Origin: Pseudomonas nitroreducens
GTDB lineage: Bacteria; Pseudomonadota; Gammaproteobacteria; Pseudomonadales; Pseudomonadaceae
Direction of reading: 5' to 3'
Length of the DNA stretch: 64,000 bases
Assembly (NCBI RefSeq): GCF_024170165.1
Contig: NZ_JALJXP010000013.1
Span: 124,001-188,000, forward strand
The notes under the pieces were generated by a model. It saw nothing but the letters and a program-made list of their open reading frames with translations, had not been told where the DNA came from and searched no databases. A program made the translations under genes and the position numbers. Shown here piece by piece: positions 7,821-18,552 of the stretch (positions are counted from its first letter, which is position 1; every line of letters begins with the position of its first letter).

Positions 7821-8546
7821 TCAGTGGATCGTCGGGAAGCGCTCTTTCACCAGTGTCCGGGCCTGCCAGGCCATCTGGTCGAGCAGGCGGTCGCGTTTCT
7901 TCTCCGCTTCGCGCATCGCCTTGCTGCCGTTCTGCTTCACCAGGTAGGTGTGGATCTGCCGCACTTCCTTGGACTGGTAGATCGGCGCGAGGTCCTGCAC
8001 CGCGACCATGCCGTCGGAGCGGTGGTCGCGGGTGTTCAGCAGCACGTGCGGGCCCTGCGCCGCCAGCAGCTGGAAACCCATGGCCTCGAACAGCGGCGCC
8101 TTGGCCGCCGCGCAGGCCAGTTCGGCGTGGGGGCGGTGTTCGATCATCTTCTGCAACAGGGCGCGGGCAATGCCTTTGCGTCGGTGGCTGGCCTGGACGG
8201 CGAGGTAGGCCAGGGTGCAGGCCTCGGCGTCGTCCTGGCTGGGCAGGTAGAGGGCGAAGCCGAGCACCTGCGACGGGTCTTCGTCGTCGAGGGCGAGGAT
8301 CAGCCGTGCGGGACTTTCCGGGGAACCGTCCATGGCCTGCAGGTACAGGTGCACCTCGAAGCCGATCACGTACTGGTACAGCTGGAACAGCGGGTTGCTC
8401 GGCGTCAGCGGCACCGGGCTGATGTCGCTGAAGTAGTCCACCACCATCTGCAGCACCTGGCTCTTCAGGGATTCGGGAGGAGAGGTGTCGAGGATGGCGA
8501 GGGTGAACATCTGCAGCGGGCTCCGGGGCATCGGTGTGGGCGCCAT
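7821..8546 (-). CDS. GNAT family N-acetyltransferase
   Basis: A 241-residue protein with a central GNAT domain. The acetyl-CoA binding segment is LAYLAVQASHRRKGIARALLQKMIEH at about residues 120-146, with the diagnostic HRRKGIA. The start is taken at the ATG read from 8546 because GGAGGT stands five bases before it; a frame extension to 8591 lacks such a site and would reach the efflux gene. The C-terminal 60 residues (YQSKEVRQIHTYLVKQNGSKAMREAEKKRDRLLDQ) are strongly charged and helical and lie outside the fold. The substrate is unknown. It follows the RND operon on the same strand, 41 bp downstream of the outer-membrane component, but need not be functionally linked. Confidence 0.82.
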   Translation of the reverse strand: MAPTPMPRSPLQMFTLAILDTSPPESLKSQVLQMVVDYFSDISPVPLTPSNPLFQLYQYVIGFEVHLYLQAMDGSPESPARLILALDDEDPSQVLGFALYLPSQDDAEACTLAYLAVQASHRRKGIARALLQKMIEHRPHAELACAAAKAPLFEAMGFQLLAAQGPHVLLNTRDHRSDGMVAVQDLAPIYQSKEVRQIHTYLVKQNGSKAMREAEKKRDRLLDQMAWQARTLVKERFPTIH

Positions 8547-8587
8547 TGTAACCTCCGCCGGCGCCGACCGATTCATCCGCCTGGCAT

Positions 8588-9967
8588 TCAACCCTGCCAG
8601 CCGCCACCGAGGGTCTTGTACAGGGTCACCCGGTTGACCTGCTCGGAGAGCTCCAGGCTGATCAGCGTCTGCTGCGCCGAGTACAGCGAGCGCTGTGCGT
8701 CGAGCACCTCGAGGAAGCTCTGCGAGCCCTGCTTGTACAGCGCCAGCGACAGGTCGTAGCTCTTCTCGGTGGCCTGGGTGAGGCTGCGCTGGGCATCCAG
8801 GCGTTCGCTGATGTGGCCGCGCACCGAGAGGGCGTCGGCGACTTCGCTGAAGGCGGTCTGCAGGGTCTTCTCGTACTGGGCGACGTCGATGTCGCGGGTG
8901 ATCTTCGCCGCGTCGAGGCTGGCCTGGTTGCTGCCGGCGTTGAAGATCGGCAGGTTGATCGACGGGGCGAAGCTCCAGGCGCGGCTGCCGGACTTGAACA
9001 GGCCGGACAGCTCGCTGCTGGCGCTGCCGCCACTGGCGGTCAGGGTGACGCTGGGGAAGAAGGCCGCACGCGCTGCGCCAATGTCGGCGTTGGCGGCCTT
9101 GAGCGTGTGCTCGGCAGCCAGTACGTCGGGGCGGCGCTGCAGTAGGGTCGAGGGCAAGCCTGCCGGGACGTTGACCAGCAGCGCCGCGTCGAGCCTGGCG
9201 TCGCCGGGCAGCAGGCTGTCGTCGAGGCGCTCGCCCACCAGCAATTCCAGCGCGTTGCGGTCCTGCTCGACCTGGCTTGCGTAGTTGGCCACGTCGGCGC
9301 GCGCGGACTCCACGGTGCTCAGCGACTGCGCCAGGCTCAGCCCGGACTGGCCGCCCAGGCCATGGCTCTGCTGTGTCAGCTCGTAGGTCTTCTGCTGACT
9401 GGCGTAGGTTTCTTTCGCCAGAGTCAGCAGTTGCTGGTCGGCGGCCAGAGTCATCCAGGCGCTGGCGACTTCCGCCACCAGGCTGATCTGCGTGCTGCGG
9501 CGGGTCTGCTCCAGGGACAGGTAGTCCTCCAGCGCAGCGTCCTTGAGGTTGCCCAGGCGACCGAACAGGTCCAGCTCGTAGCTGCTCACGCCGAGGCCGA
9601 CGCTGTACTGGCTGCTGACTGCGTTGCTGCCGTCGGACACCGAGCGTTGGCGGGTGCCGTCGGCCGTGGCGGAGACCGCCGGGAACAGCGCCGAGCGCTG
9701 GATGCGGTACTGCGCCTGCTGGTACTCGACGTTCAGTGCCGCCACGCGCAGGTCACGGTTGTTGGCCAGGGCGCGGGCGACGGTGTCGCGCAGGCGGGCA
9801 TCGACGAACAGCTCGCGCCAGACGATATCGGCGCTGGCCTGGCCGGCCGGCGTGGCGCTGGACCACTGGTTGGCCACCGGCGCCGCGGGGCGCTGGTAAT
9901 CGGGGGCGAGGTTCACGCAGCCGCCGAGCATCAGTGCCAGGACCAGGGGAAGGGGGGACAGGCGCAT
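8588..9967 (-). CDS. RND efflux outer-membrane channel, OprM/NodT family lipoprotein
   Basis: A 459-residue TolC-superfamily outer-membrane factor. The signal peptide ends in lipobox LGGC ([17 protein letters not shown]), giving an acylated N-terminus as in OprM. The duplicated OEP repeat is visible, with the canonical LPSTLLQRRPDVLAAEHTLKAANADIGAARAAFFPSVTLTASGG near residues 265-310. It is the last gene of the pump operon and its start overlaps the stop of the RND gene (TGATG). It forms the trimeric exit duct for the pump encoded upstream. Confidence 0.93.
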   Translation of the reverse strand: MRLSPLPLVLALMLGGCVNLAPDYQRPAAPVANQWSSATPAGQASADIVWRELFVDARLRDTVARALANNRDLRVAALNVEYQQAQYRIQRSALFPAVSATADGTRQRSVSDGSNAVSSQYSVGLGVSSYELDLFGRLGNLKDAALEDYLSLEQTRRSTQISLVAEVASAWMTLAADQQLLTLAKETYASQQKTYELTQQSHGLGGQSGLSLAQSLSTVESARADVANYASQVEQDRNALELLVGERLDDSLLPGDARLDAALLVNVPAGLPSTLLQRRPDVLAAEHTLKAANADIGAARAAFFPSVTLTASGGSASSELSGLFKSGSRAWSFAPSINLPIFNAGSNQASLDAAKITRDIDVAQYEKTLQTAFSEVADALSVRGHISERLDAQRSLTQATEKSYDLSLALYKQGSQSFLEVLDAQRSLYSAQQTLISLELSEQVNRVTLYKTLGGGWQG

Positions 9968-12900
9968 CAGGCTTCTCCTTCAGCGGTGACGTCGCTGGTG
10001 GCTTTGCGGCGCGAGGCCAGGCGCTGCACCAGCACGTAGAACAGGGGAATGAAGAACAGGCCGAGCAGGGTGGCGGCAAGCATCCCGCCGAGCACACCGG
10101 TGCCGATGGCCTGGCGCCCGCCGGCGCCGGCGCCGCTGGACAGCGCCAGCGGCAGCACGCCGAGGATGAAGGCCAGGGAGGTCATCAGCACCGGGCGCAG
10201 GCGCACCCGCACCGCTTCCAGCGTGGCCGCCAGCAGGTCCTGGCCGCGCTCGTGGTTCTCCTTGGCGAACTCGACGATGAGGATGGCGTTCTTCGCTGCC
10301 AGGCCCACGGTGGTGAGCAGGCCGACCTGGAAGTAGACGTCGTTGGACAGCCCGCGCACGCCAGTCAGCAGCAGTGCGCCGAGGATGCCCAGCGGCACAA
10401 CCAGCATCACCGCGAAGGGCACCGACCAGCTCTCGTACAGCGCCGCCAGGCAGAGGAATACGAAGAGGATGGAGATGGCGTAGAGCAGTGGTGCCTGGTT
10501 GCCGGCGAGGCGCTCCTGATAAGACTGGCCGGTCCAGGCGTAGCCGATGCCTTCGGGCAGCTGGGCCATGATCTGCTCGACCGCCGCCATGGCATCACCG
10601 GAGCTGACGCCGGCTGCCGGTTCGCCTACCAGCTCGTAGGAGCCGAAGCCGTTGTAGCGCTCCAGCAGCGGCGAGGCGGTGCTCCAGCGGGTACTGGTGA
10701 AGGCCGACAGCGGCACCATCGCGCTGCTGGAATTGCGCACGTACCAGTCGCCGATGTCCTCGGCCTGCATGCGCTTGTCGGCGTCGCCCTGGATGTAGAC
10801 CTTCTTCACCCGCCCGGCATCGAGGAAGTCGTTGACGTAGCTGCCGCCCATGGCTGCGCTGAGGGTGTCGTTGATGTCGCCGGAAGCCACGCCCATGGCG
10901 CCGGCCTTGCGGTCATCGATGTCGACGTTGAGCTGCGGGGTGTCCTCAAGCCCCTGGGCGCGCACGTTGGCCAGGCGCGGGTCCTTGGCCGCCAGTTGCA
11001 GGAAGGTGTCGCGGGCCTTGAGCAGTTCGGCGTGGCCGAGGCCGGCGAGGTCCTGCAGCTGGATGTCGAAGCCGGAACTTTCGCCCAGGCCCTGGATGGC
11101 CGGCGGCGAGATGACGAAGACGTTGGCGTCGAGGATCTTCGACAGCGCCATGTTGGCGCGGCGCGCCACCGCTGCGGCACTGTGTTCCTCGCCCTGGCGC
11201 TCGCTCCAGTCCTTGAGCTTGATGAAGCCGCGCCCGGAGTTCTGCGCGTTGCCGCCGTTGCCCAGGCCGCGCACGGTGAGCACCGAGGCGACTTCCGGCT
11301 GCTGCAGTATGTACTGCTGCACTTCGCGGGTGACGTCCTGCAGGCGTTCGTCGGTGCCGCCCACCGGCAGGGTCATCATCATCATGAGCATGCCCTGGTC
11401 CTCGTCGGGGAGGAACGCGGTGGGCAACTTGTGGAACATCACGCCCACGCCGCCCAGCACCAGCGCATAGATCACCAGCGCGCGCAGCGGTCGCGCCAGC
11501 ACGGCGCCGACGCCGCGCTGGTAGTCGCGCGAGCCACGCTCGAAGGTGCGGTTGAACCAGCCGAAGAAGCCGCGGCGCGGTTCGCCGTGCTGCGCGTCAG
11601 GCTTGAGCAGGGTGGCGCACAGCGCCGGGGTGAGGGTCATGGCGACCAGCACCGAGAGCGCCATGGCGGCAACCATGGTCACCGAGAACTGTCGGTAGAT
11701 CACGCCGGTGGAGCCGCCGAAGAAGGCCATCGGCACGAACACCGCCGAGAGCACCACGGCGATGCCGACCAGTGCGCCGCTGATCTCGCCCATCGACTGG
11801 CGCGTCGCCTCGCGGGGCGACAGGCCCTTCTCGGCGATGATCCGCTCGACGTTCTCCACCACCACGATGGCGTCGTCCACCAGCAAGCCGATGGCCAGGA
11901 CCATGCCGAACATGGTCAGGGTATTGATCGAGTAGCCCATCAGCGCGAGCACGCCGAAGGTGCCCAGCAGCACCACCGGCACGGCGATGGCCGGGATCAG
12001 GGTGGCGCGGATGTTCTGCAGGAACAGGTACATGATCAGCACGACGAGGGCGATGGCCTCGAACAGCGTCTTGACCACTTCCTCGATGGAGATCTTCACG
12101 AAGGGTGCGGTGTTGTAAGCCACTTCGCTGCGCAGTTGCAGGTTGCTGGGGAAGAATTTCGCCAGCTCATCGAGCTTGGCCTGCACGGCTTCGGAGACGT
12201 CCAGCGCGTTGGCGCCGGTGGCCAGGCTCACGGCCAGGCCACCGGAGGGCCGGCCGTTGTGTTCGGCGACCACGTCGTAGCTTTCGCTGCCCAGTTCCAC
12301 GCGGGCCACGTCGGCCAGGGTCACCACCGCACCGTTGCTGGAGTACTTGAGCACCAGGTCGCGGAACTGCGCGGCGGTCTGCAGCTTGCTGCGCGCGCTG
12401 ATGGTGGCGTTGAGCTGCTGGCCGGGACGGGCGGGCAAGGCGCCGAGCTGGCCGGCGGAGGTATCGACGTTCTGCGCGGTGAGGGCGCTGCTGACGTCCG
12501 AGGGCATCAGCGAGTACTGCTTGAGCTTGTCCGGGTCGAGCCAGATGCGCATGGCGTAGCTGGAGCCCAGGGTGGTGACTTCGCCGACGCCGTTGACCCG
12601 GCTGATCTGGTCGTACAGCGTGCTGGAGATGAAGTCGCTGATGTCGGTGGCGCTGACCTCGGGGTTGTCCGAGACCAGCGAGACGATGATCAGGAAGTCG
12701 CTGGCCGAGTTGCGGATCTCGATGCCCTGTTGCTGCACGGTTTCCGGCAGGCGCGCCTTGGCCTGCTCCAGCTTGGTCTGCACCAGCATCTGCGCGGTGT
12801 TGACGTCGGTGCCGGCCTCGAAGGTCAGGGTGATGGTGGCGCTGCCCGCCGAGCTGCTGCTGGAGGACATGTAGGTCAGGCCGTTGAGCCCGGTCATCTG

Positions 12901-13101
12901 CTGCTCGATGACCTGGGTCACCGAGTCTTCCATGGTCTTGGCCGAGGCGCCGGTGTAGGTGGCGTTGAGGCTGATCTGCGGCGGCGCGATGTTGGGGTAC
13001 TGCGCCAGCGGCAGCTGGTAGATGGCGAGGATGCCGCCGAGCATCACCAGGATGGCGATGACCCAGGCGAAGATCGGCCGGTCGATGAAGAAGCGTGCCA
13101 T
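9967..13101 (-). CDS. RND multidrug efflux permease, HAE1 family
   Basis: A 1044-residue inner-membrane proton/drug antiporter. It opens with the HAE1 hallmark [17 protein letters not shown]. The TM4 proton-relay aspartates are present in [16 protein letters not shown] (near residue 405) and the TM10 lysine in [16 protein letters not shown] (near 945). Two large periplasmic loops occupy about 40-335 and 560-870. The length and architecture are those of MexB, MexF or AcrB; the specific pump cannot be named safely. It lies between a membrane-fusion protein and an OprM-type channel in one operon, with baeSR divergent, so a role in envelope-stress or toxic-compound efflux is likely. Confidence 0.95.
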   Translation of the reverse strand: MARFFIDRPIFAWVIAILVMLGGILAIYQLPLAQYPNIAPPQISLNATYTGASAKTMEDSVTQVIEQQMTGLNGLTYMSSSSSSAGSATITLTFEAGTDVNTAQMLVQTKLEQAKARLPETVQQQGIEIRNSASDFLIIVSLVSDNPEVSATDISDFISSTLYDQISRVNGVGEVTTLGSSYAMRIWLDPDKLKQYSLMPSDVSSALTAQNVDTSAGQLGALPARPGQQLNATISARSKLQTAAQFRDLVLKYSSNGAVVTLADVARVELGSESYDVVAEHNGRPSGGLAVSLATGANALDVSEAVQAKLDELAKFFPSNLQLRSEVAYNTAPFVKISIEEVVKTLFEAIALVVLIMYLFLQNIRATLIPAIAVPVVLLGTFGVLALMGYSINTLTMFGMVLAIGLLVDDAIVVVENVERIIAEKGLSPREATRQSMGEISGALVGIAVVLSAVFVPMAFFGGSTGVIYRQFSVTMVAAMALSVLVAMTLTPALCATLLKPDAQHGEPRRGFFGWFNRTFERGSRDYQRGVGAVLARPLRALVIYALVLGGVGVMFHKLPTAFLPDEDQGMLMMMMTLPVGGTDERLQDVTREVQQYILQQPEVASVLTVRGLGNGGNAQNSGRGFIKLKDWSERQGEEHSAAAVARRANMALSKILDANVFVISPPAIQGLGESSGFDIQLQDLAGLGHAELLKARDTFLQLAAKDPRLANVRAQGLEDTPQLNVDIDDRKAGAMGVASGDINDTLSAAMGGSYVNDFLDAGRVKKVYIQGDADKRMQAEDIGDWYVRNSSSAMVPLSAFTSTRWSTASPLLERYNGFGSYELVGEPAAGVSSGDAMAAVEQIMAQLPEGIGYAWTGQSYQERLAGNQAPLLYAISILFVFLCLAALYESWSVPFAVMLVVPLGILGALLLTGVRGLSNDVYFQVGLLTTVGLAAKNAILIVEFAKENHERGQDLLAATLEAVRVRLRPVLMTSLAFILGVLPLALSSGAGAGGRQAIGTGVLGGMLAATLLGLFFIPLFYVLVQRLASRRKATSDVTAEGEA

Positions 13102-13111
13102 GGCGTGGGCC

Positions 13112-14320
13112 TCAGTCGGTGCTGTCGTTGCGGGCGGTCAGGCTGGCGTCGCCGGCGTTGCCGTCCTTCCAGTCGATGGCCTGCACCGGCTGGCCGACGC
13201 GGACCTTCTGCAGCCCCTGGACGATCAGTTGGTCGCCGTCCTCCAGGCCCTTGCTCACCCACCAGCGGTTGCCCACGGCGCGGTCCAGGGTCAGCTCGCG
13301 CTGCTCGACCTTGCCATCTACCACCACCAGTGCGCTGGCGCCGCCGCGCTCGTCACGGCTGACGCCCTGCTGCGGTACCAGGATGGCGTCCTGTTGAACG
13401 CCTTCCTGCAACGTCGCCTTGATGTACATGCCCGGCAGCAGCAGGCCGTCGGGGTTGGGCACCAGGGCGCGCAGGGTCACGCTGCCGGTGCTCTCGTCGA
13501 CACTCACGCCATTGAAGGTGAGGGTGCCGTCATGGGCATAGGTGCTGCCGTCTTCCAGCTGCAGGCTGATGCGTGCGGCGTCCTTCTCCTCGGCGCGGGT
13601 GAGCTTGCCTTCGGCCAGCTCGCGCTTGAGCCGCAGCAGGGTGGTGCTGGGCTGGGTGAAGTCGACGTAGATCGGGTCGAGCTGCTGCACGGTGGTCAGC
13701 GCAGTGGTCTGCTCGGCGGTGACCAGCGCGCCGGGCGTGACCGACGAAGTGGAGGTGCGGCCGGCGATGGGCGCATTGATCTTCGTGTAGCCGAGGTTGA
13801 TCCGCGCGGTGCGCAGTGAGGCCTGGGCCGACTGCAGGCTGGCGCGGGCTTCGAGCAGGGAGGCCTGGGCGCTCTCGTTGTCCTCGGCGCTGATGGCGTC
13901 GATCTTCACCAGTTGCGCATCGCGCTTGGCTTTCAGCTCGGCCGCCTTGAGCGTGGCGCGCGCCGAAGTGACGCTGGCCTCGGCCTGGGCGAGGGCGGCC
14001 TCGTAGGTCTGCGGGTCGATCTGGTAGAGCGCCTGGCCGGCCTTCACCGTCTCGCCTTCCTCGAACAGGCGCTTGAGCAGAATGCCGCCCACCTGCGGAC
14101 GGATCTCGGCGACCAGGTGTGCGCTGGCGCGGCCGGGCAGGGTGGTGCTCAGGGCCTGGGGTGCGCTGGCGACGTGGTACACCGCGACTTCCTGCACCGG
14201 CAGGCCGGGTGCGGTGGCGCTCTCGTCGCGGCAACCGCCGAGGACGAACAGGCCGGCGCCCAGCAACAGCGCGCGGGTCAATGGAGAGAGCGGAGAAAGG
14301 GAGGGGAAGAAGGAGGACAT
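13112..14320 (-). CDS. RND efflux periplasmic adaptor (membrane-fusion protein)
   Basis: A 402-residue periplasmic adaptor. The N-terminal hydrophobic segment ends with lipobox LGGC ([17 protein letters not shown]), so it is probably lipid-anchored to the inner membrane. Next come a lipoyl half-motif ([46 protein letters not shown], residues 55-105), a long helical hairpin (about 105-185), the second half-motif ([25 protein letters not shown]) and the beta-barrel and membrane-proximal domains. It is the first gene of the operon; ten bases separate it from the permease. Divergent to baeS, with a shared 154-bp control region. Confidence 0.94.
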   Translation of the reverse strand: MSSFFPSLSPLSPLTRALLLGAGLFVLGGCRDESATAPGLPVQEVAVYHVASAPQALSTTLPGRASAHLVAEIRPQVGGILLKRLFEEGETVKAGQALYQIDPQTYEAALAQAEASVTSARATLKAAELKAKRDAQLVKIDAISAEDNESAQASLLEARASLQSAQASLRTARINLGYTKINAPIAGRTSTSSVTPGALVTAEQTTALTTVQQLDPIYVDFTQPSTTLLRLKRELAEGKLTRAEEKDAARISLQLEDGSTYAHDGTLTFNGVSVDESTGSVTLRALVPNPDGLLLPGMYIKATLQEGVQQDAILVPQQGVSRDERGGASALVVVDGKVEQRELTLDRAVGNRWWVSKGLEDGDQLIVQGLQKVRVGQPVQAIDWKDGNAGDASLTARNDSTD

Positions 14321-14371
14321 CCGTGGGACTCCGGACCGGAATGATTTTCACGGTCCAGACTGCTCGGCAAA

Positions 14372-14389
14372 TGTGCAGCAACTGTGCAG
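14372..14389 (+). promoter_or_regulatory. Tandem 7-bp direct repeat between the RND operon and baeS (candidate BaeR site)
   Basis: TGTGCAG at 14372-14378 recurs at 14383-14389, a period of 11 bp, i.e. one helical turn. OmpR-family regulators such as BaeR bind tandem half-sites at this spacing. The site lies 52 bp upstream of the pump operon start and about 85 bp upstream of baeS. That BaeR binds here is inference. Confidence 0.5.
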
Positions 14390-14474
14390 AAAAGTGGGAG
14401 ATTGCCCGCGCTGCCTTGCCCCGTGCGGGGGGCCGCGCTTCAATGACGGCAGTTTCGATTGCCCCGGCGGTGCC

Positions 14475-15869
14475 ATGAAAGTCAGCCTTTCCAGCAAGTT
14501 CTTCCTGGCCATGCTCGCGGTGTGCGCCTTCGCCGTACTGGGCATGGTGTTCGCCGCCTACCTAAGCCTGAAGTACGGCTTCCTCGGCTACCTCAACCAG
14601 CAGGCCGAGGAGCGCATGGAGCGCATCGTCCCGCGCATCGAGCAGGCCTACGCGCAGCACGGCAGCTGGGACTTCATCCGCCGCGACCAGGACCAGTGGT
14701 TCGAGCTGCTGCGTCCGGACGACATCAAGGACGACAAGACCTTCGACCCCAGCCTGCTCACCGTCTCCGACCTTACCGGCGCCTTCGTCCGCTTCGCCCT
14801 GCTGGACGAGCAGCGCCGGTCGATCATCGGCTACCGCGCCGCCGCCGGCGACATGCTGCTGCGGCCGATCAACTATCAAGGCCGCGTGGTCGGCTGGATG
14901 GCCCTGGCGCCGCTGCAGTCGGTGACCAGCGTCGGCGACCGGCGCTTCCAGCTCAACCAGCTGCGCTCCAGCCTGCTGGTGGGCCTGGCCTGCCTGCTGG
15001 GCACCGCGGTGATCGCCTGGTGGCTGACCCGAGCGCTGCTGCGGCCGATCCGCGAGGTGGCCCGCGCCACCCATCAGCTGGCCGCCGGCGATTACGCGAT
15101 CCAGGTGCCGGTGCGCTCCCAGGACGAAGCCGGGCAACTGGCCGGCGACTTCAACCGCATGGCCTCCACCCTGGCCGGTAACGAGCGCATGCGCCGCGAC
15201 TTCATGGCCGACATCTCCCACGAACTGCGCACGCCGCTGGCGGTGATGCGTGCCGAACTGGAGGCGATGGAAGACGGCATCCGCCCGCTGGACGCCACCG
15301 CGTTGCGCTCGCTGCAGGGCGAGGTGGGCGCGCTGACCAAACTGGTGGACGACCTGTTCGAGCTGTCCCTGGCCGAAGTCGGTGGGCCGACCTACCGCCG
15401 CGAGCGCATCGACCTGCGCGTGCTGCTGCCGGTGGTGGCCGAGGCCTTCCAGGCGGGCTTCGCCGAGCGCGGCCTGAGCCTGCGCGTGGAGCTGCCGGAA
15501 CAGCCGCTGTGGGTGCTGGGCGACGAGTCGCGCCTCGGCCAGCTGCTGCACAACCTGCTGGAAAACAGTCGCCGCTACACTGACAGCGGCGGCCAGACCG
15601 TGCTGCGCGCGCTGCGCGACGGCGAGCGGGTGCTGGTGCAGTGCGAGGACAGCGCGCCGGGCGTGGACGCCGCCTCGCTGGAGCGGCTGTTCGAACGCTT
15701 CTACCGTGCCGAACGTTCGCGCAACCGCGCCAGCGGCGGCACCGGGCTCGGCCTGGCGATCTGCCGGGGCATCGCCGAGGTGCACGGCGGCCGGCTGAGC
15801 GCCAGGGCATCCGAGCTGGGCGGTTTGCTGCTGACACTGGAACTGCCGGTCGCCGGAGGTGAAGCGTGA
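14475..15869 (+). CDS. baeS: BaeS-like envelope-stress sensor histidine kinase
   Basis: A 464-residue membrane histidine kinase closely resembling BaeS in remembered sequence. There is TM1 at about 8-30, a periplasmic sensor domain to about 165 (including [13 protein letters not shown], like BaeS EQYAQHGNWRFLR), TM2 at 168-190, and HAMP to about 245. The dimerisation/phosphoacceptor box is [26 protein letters not shown] with His249. The ATPase has N box [17 protein letters not shown] and G boxes DSAPGV and [13 protein letters not shown]. The start ATG 14475 is chosen because the hydrophobic TM1 begins at once; the frame is open far upstream across the control region. Its stop overlaps the baeR start (GTGA). 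Confidence 0.9.
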   Translation: MKVSLSSKFFLAMLAVCAFAVLGMVFAAYLSLKYGFLGYLNQQAEERMERIVPRIEQAYAQHGSWDFIRRDQDQWFELLRPDDIKDDKTFDPSLLTVSDLTGAFVRFALLDEQRRSIIGYRAAAGDMLLRPINYQGRVVGWMALAPLQSVTSVGDRRFQLNQLRSSLLVGLACLLGTAVIAWWLTRALLRPIREVARATHQLAAGDYAIQVPVRSQDEAGQLAGDFNRMASTLAGNERMRRDFMADISHELRTPLAVMRAELEAMEDGIRPLDATALRSLQGEVGALTKLVDDLFELSLAEVGGPTYRRERIDLRVLLPVVAEAFQAGFAERGLSLRVELPEQPLWVLGDESRLGQLLHNLLENSRRYTDSGGQTVLRALRDGERVLVQCEDSAPGVDAASLERLFERFYRAERSRNRASGGTGLGLAICRGIAEVHGGRLSARASELGGLLLTLELPVAGGEA

Positions 15870-16534
15870 GCCAGGGCAATATCCTGCTGGTGGAAGACGA
15901 ACCCAAGCTGGCCGCGCTGGTGGGTGACTACCTGCGCGCCGCCAGCTTCGAGGTGGAACACATCGCCGACGGCCTGCAGGTGGTCCCGGCGGTTCGCCAG
16001 AATCACTACGACCTGATGCTGCTCGACCTGATGCTGCCGGGCCGCGACGGTCTCGACATCTGCCGCGAGCTGCGCGGCTTCAGCCGCCTGCCGATCATCA
16101 TGATGACCGCGCGGGTCGACGAGATCGATCGTCTGCTCGGCCTGGAACTGGGCGCCGACGACTACATCTGCAAACCCTTCTCGCCGCGCGAGCTGGTGGC
16201 GCGGGTCAAGGCCGTGCTGCGGCGCACCGGTACCCAGGCGTCGAGCTTCGGCCTGGAGCTGGATGCGCGCACCTTCCACGCGCGCTACCAGGGCATCGTG
16301 CTGGACCTCACGCCGGTGGAGTTCCGCATGCTCGCCGCGCTGGCGGCGCGGCCGGGCCAGGTGCTGTCGCGCGACCAGCTGATGAACCACATCTACCAGG
16401 ACCATCGCGTGGTGGCCGACCGTACCGTGGACAGCCACGTGAAGAACCTGCGGCGCAAGCTGACCGCCATCACCCCGGCGGTCGACCCGATCCGCTCGGT
16501 GTACGGAGTGGGCTACAGCCTGGAGTGCGAGTAG
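15866..16534 (+). CDS. baeR: BaeR-like OmpR-family response regulator
   Basis: A 222-residue response regulator with GTG start overlapping the baeS stop. The receiver domain (about 4-118) has the acidic pair in LLVEDEPKL, phosphoacceptor Asp54 in [11 protein letters not shown], and Lys in [14 protein letters not shown]. The DNA-binding winged helix (about 130-220) has [32 protein letters not shown] and [15 protein letters not shown]. The text [18 protein letters not shown] is nearly that of E. coli BaeR. It probably activates the divergent RND operon, as BaeR does for mdtABC and acrD in E. coli. Confidence 0.92.
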   Translation: MSQGNILLVEDEPKLAALVGDYLRAASFEVEHIADGLQVVPAVRQNHYDLMLLDLMLPGRDGLDICRELRGFSRLPIIMMTARVDEIDRLLGLELGADDYICKPFSPRELVARVKAVLRRTGTQASSFGLELDARTFHARYQGIVLDLTPVEFRMLAALAARPGQVLSRDQLMNHIYQDHRVVADRTVDSHVKNLRRKLTAITPAVDPIRSVYGVGYSLECE

Positions 16535-16782
16535 ACCGGCGGGCGGATCGCGGCTTGCCCTGTGCCGATTCCGGTCAATGCTCTATCGCTCCGCCAGGGC
16601 CCTGCAATCGCCTGGCGGGCAAGTGGCCGATGAGCGAGCTTTCCCCGCGCTTGATATGCATCAACGGGGTTTCGCCCTGGCCGAGCACACTGGTCCGGTC
16701 GGCCGGCCCGCGGCGATCCAGCGGCCCGCGCCGTCTCCGGCCATGGGCACCCATGGCGCATTCCGAGCAAGGAGAAAGAGCG

Positions 16783-17877
16783 ATGGCAATGATGAAAGCG
16801 GCGATCTTCGTGGAGCCGGGGCGAATCGAACTGGCGGACAAGCCCATCCCGGAGATCGGCCCCAACGACGCGCTGATCCGCATCACCACGACCACCATCT
16901 GCGGCACCGACGTGCATATCCTCAAGGGCGAATACCCGGTGGTGAAGGGCCTCACCGTCGGCCACGAGCCGGTCGGGATCATCGAGAAGCTCGGCAGCGC
17001 CGTGAAGGGCTACCGCGAAGGCCAGCGGGTGATTGCCGGTGCGATCTGCCCGAACTTCAACTCCTATGCCGCGCAGGATGGCGTCCCCTCCCAGGACGGC
17101 AGCTACCTGATCGACAGCGGCCGCTGCGCCTGCCACGGCTACAAGGCCACCGCCGGCTGGCGCTTCGGCAACCTGATCGACGGCACCCAGGCCGAGTTCG
17201 TGCTGGTGCCGGACGCCGAAGGCAACCTTGCGCCGATTCCCGACAGCCTCACCGACGAACAGGTACTGATGTGCCCTGACATCATGTCCACCGGCTTCAA
17301 GGGCGCCGAGAACGCCAACATCCGCATCGGTGACACCGTGGTGGTCTTCGCCCAGGGGCCGATCGGCCTGTGTGCCACCGCCGGCGCGCGTCTTCTGGGC
17401 GCCTCGACCATCATTGCGGTGGACGGCAACGCGCACCGCCTGGACATCTCCCGCAGCATGGGCGCCGACGGCACCCTGGACTTCACGCAGTGCGACGTGG
17501 TGGAGGAGGTGATGAAGCTCACCGGCGGCCGTGGCGCCGACTCTTCCATCGAATGCCTGGGCCTGCCGAGCACCTTCGAGCAGGCGATGAAAGTGCTCAA
17601 GCCGGGTGGGACGCTGTCGAGCCTGGGCGTTTATTCCAAGGACGTGCAGATTCCGCTGTCCGCCTTCGCCGCCGGCCTGGGCGACCACCGGATCAACACC
17701 GCGCTGTGCCCCGGCGGCAAGGAGCGCATGCGCCGGCTGATGAGCATCATCGAGTCGAACCGCGCTGACTTCGGCTCGCTGGTCACGCACCACTATGCGC
17801 TCGACGACATCGTCAACGCCTACGACCTGTTCGCCCACCAGCGCGACGGCGTGCTGAAGATCGCCATCAAGCCCTGA
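16783..17877 (+). CDS. Zinc-dependent NAD(P) alcohol dehydrogenase
   Basis: A 364-residue medium-chain dehydrogenase/reductase. The start ATG 16783 has AAGGAG eight bases upstream; the frame is open earlier without one. The catalytic zinc site is CGTDVHILKGEYP (Cys in TTTICGTD) with GHEPVG. The cofactor fold follows at DTVVVFAQGPIGLCATAGARLLGASTIIAVD. The pattern TTTICGTDVHIL, DGTQAEFVLVPDAEGNLAPIP and GLGDHRINTALCPGGKERMRRL is that of secondary-alcohol (isopropanol-type) dehydrogenases. Only part of the structural-zinc cysteine cluster is evident, as in that subgroup. The physiological substrate is unknown. It stands alone with a hairpin behind it. Confidence 0.9.
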   Translation: MAMMKAAIFVEPGRIELADKPIPEIGPNDALIRITTTTICGTDVHILKGEYPVVKGLTVGHEPVGIIEKLGSAVKGYREGQRVIAGAICPNFNSYAAQDGVPSQDGSYLIDSGRCACHGYKATAGWRFGNLIDGTQAEFVLVPDAEGNLAPIPDSLTDEQVLMCPDIMSTGFKGAENANIRIGDTVVVFAQGPIGLCATAGARLLGASTIIAVDGNAHRLDISRSMGADGTLDFTQCDVVEEVMKLTGGRGADSSIECLGLPSTFEQAMKVLKPGGTLSSLGVYSKDVQIPLSAFAAGLGDHRINTALCPGGKERMRRLMSIIESNRADFGSLVTHHYALDDIVNAYDLFAHQRDGVLKIAIKP

Positions 17878-17894
17878 AGCGGGGCAGGGCATGA

Positions 17895-17925
17895 CCTTCT
17901 GCCGGATCTCGTTGCCGGCAGAAGG
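17895..17925 (+). terminator. Hairpin after the alcohol dehydrogenase gene
   Basis: The arms CCTTCTGCCGG (17895-17905) and CCGGCAGAAGG (17915-17925) pair perfectly around a 9-base loop, followed by GCTCTTCCC rather than a clean T-run. Probably a transcript end for the dehydrogenase. Confidence 0.6.
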
Positions 17926-18006
17926 GCTCTTCCCGCGCTGTTCGATTCGTTGATCCACCAGCCCGCGCAGCCGAATTGCGCAGGGCAGGGCAAATCCAGT
18001 ATTGTT

Positions 18007-18025
18007 GAGAACGATTATCATGTTT
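18007..18025 (+). promoter_or_regulatory. Fur box upstream of the FecI-type sigma gene
   Basis: GAGAACGATTATCATGTTT matches the 19-bp Fur consensus GATAATGATTATCATTATC at about 14 positions, with the core GATTATCAT intact. It lies 17 bp before the sigma gene, so the sigma/anti-sigma pair should be made only in iron starvation. Confidence 0.8.
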
Positions 18026-18042
18026 AACAAAACTGGACGTTC

Positions 18043-18552
18043 ATGGACAGCGAGCGGGCATTCGAAAGGGATGTTGAGCGGCTTTACATTGCCCACCACG
18101 GCTGGTTGAAGGGCTGGCTGCGCCGCCGCCTGGGCGGACACGCCGATGCCGAAGACCTGGCACACGATACCTTCGTGCGCGTGATGCGCTCGCGCAGCGC
18201 CATCGCCGATCTGCGCCAGCCGCTGGCCTACCTCGCCACCATTGCCAACAGCCTGCTGATCAACCGCTGGCGCCGCCAGGCGGTCGAGCGCGCCTACCTG
18301 GAAGCACTGGCCGCGCGCCCGGAAGCGCTGGCGCCGTCCGAGGAAGAGCGCCTGCTGCTGATCGAAGCGCTGGTGGACATCGACGAACTCCTGCACGGCC
18401 TTGCGCCGCACGTGCGGGAAATCTTCCTGATGTCGCAGCTCGACGGCCTGACCTACCCGCAGATCGCCCTGCACCTGGAACTGAGCGTCAACCAGGTGCA
18501 GAAGGCCATGAGCAAGGCCTTCGCCGCCTGCTACGCGAGCCGGTTCGAGTGA
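18043..18552 (+). CDS. FecI-type iron-starvation ECF sigma factor
   Basis: A 169-residue ECF sigma factor. Region 2 is seen in RLYIAHHGWLKGWLRRRLGGHADAEDLAHDTFVRVM and LRQPLAYLATIANSLLINRWRR (residues 10-85). Region 4 is in LHGLAPHVREIFLMSQLDGLTYPQIALHLELSVNQVQKAMSKAF (about 115-160). This is the FecI/FpvI/FoxI group, which answers to a TonB receptor through a FecR-type protein. A Fur box lies just upstream, and the FecR gene overlaps its stop (GTGA). Target: most probably the receptor gene at 19679. Confidence 0.92.
   Translation: MDSERAFERDVERLYIAHHGWLKGWLRRRLGGHADAEDLAHDTFVRVMRSRSAIADLRQPLAYLATIANSLLINRWRRQAVERAYLEALAARPEALAPSEEERLLLIEALVDIDELLHGLAPHVREIFLMSQLDGLTYPQIALHLELSVNQVQKAMSKAFAACYASRFE

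Noticed and set aside
9736..13362. A plus-strand open frame of about 1200 codons across the RND pump genes
   Set aside because: It is antisense to the clear RND permease and adaptor, is very rich in His, Gln, Gly and Ala, and has no domain; such shadows are normal in GC-rich DNA.
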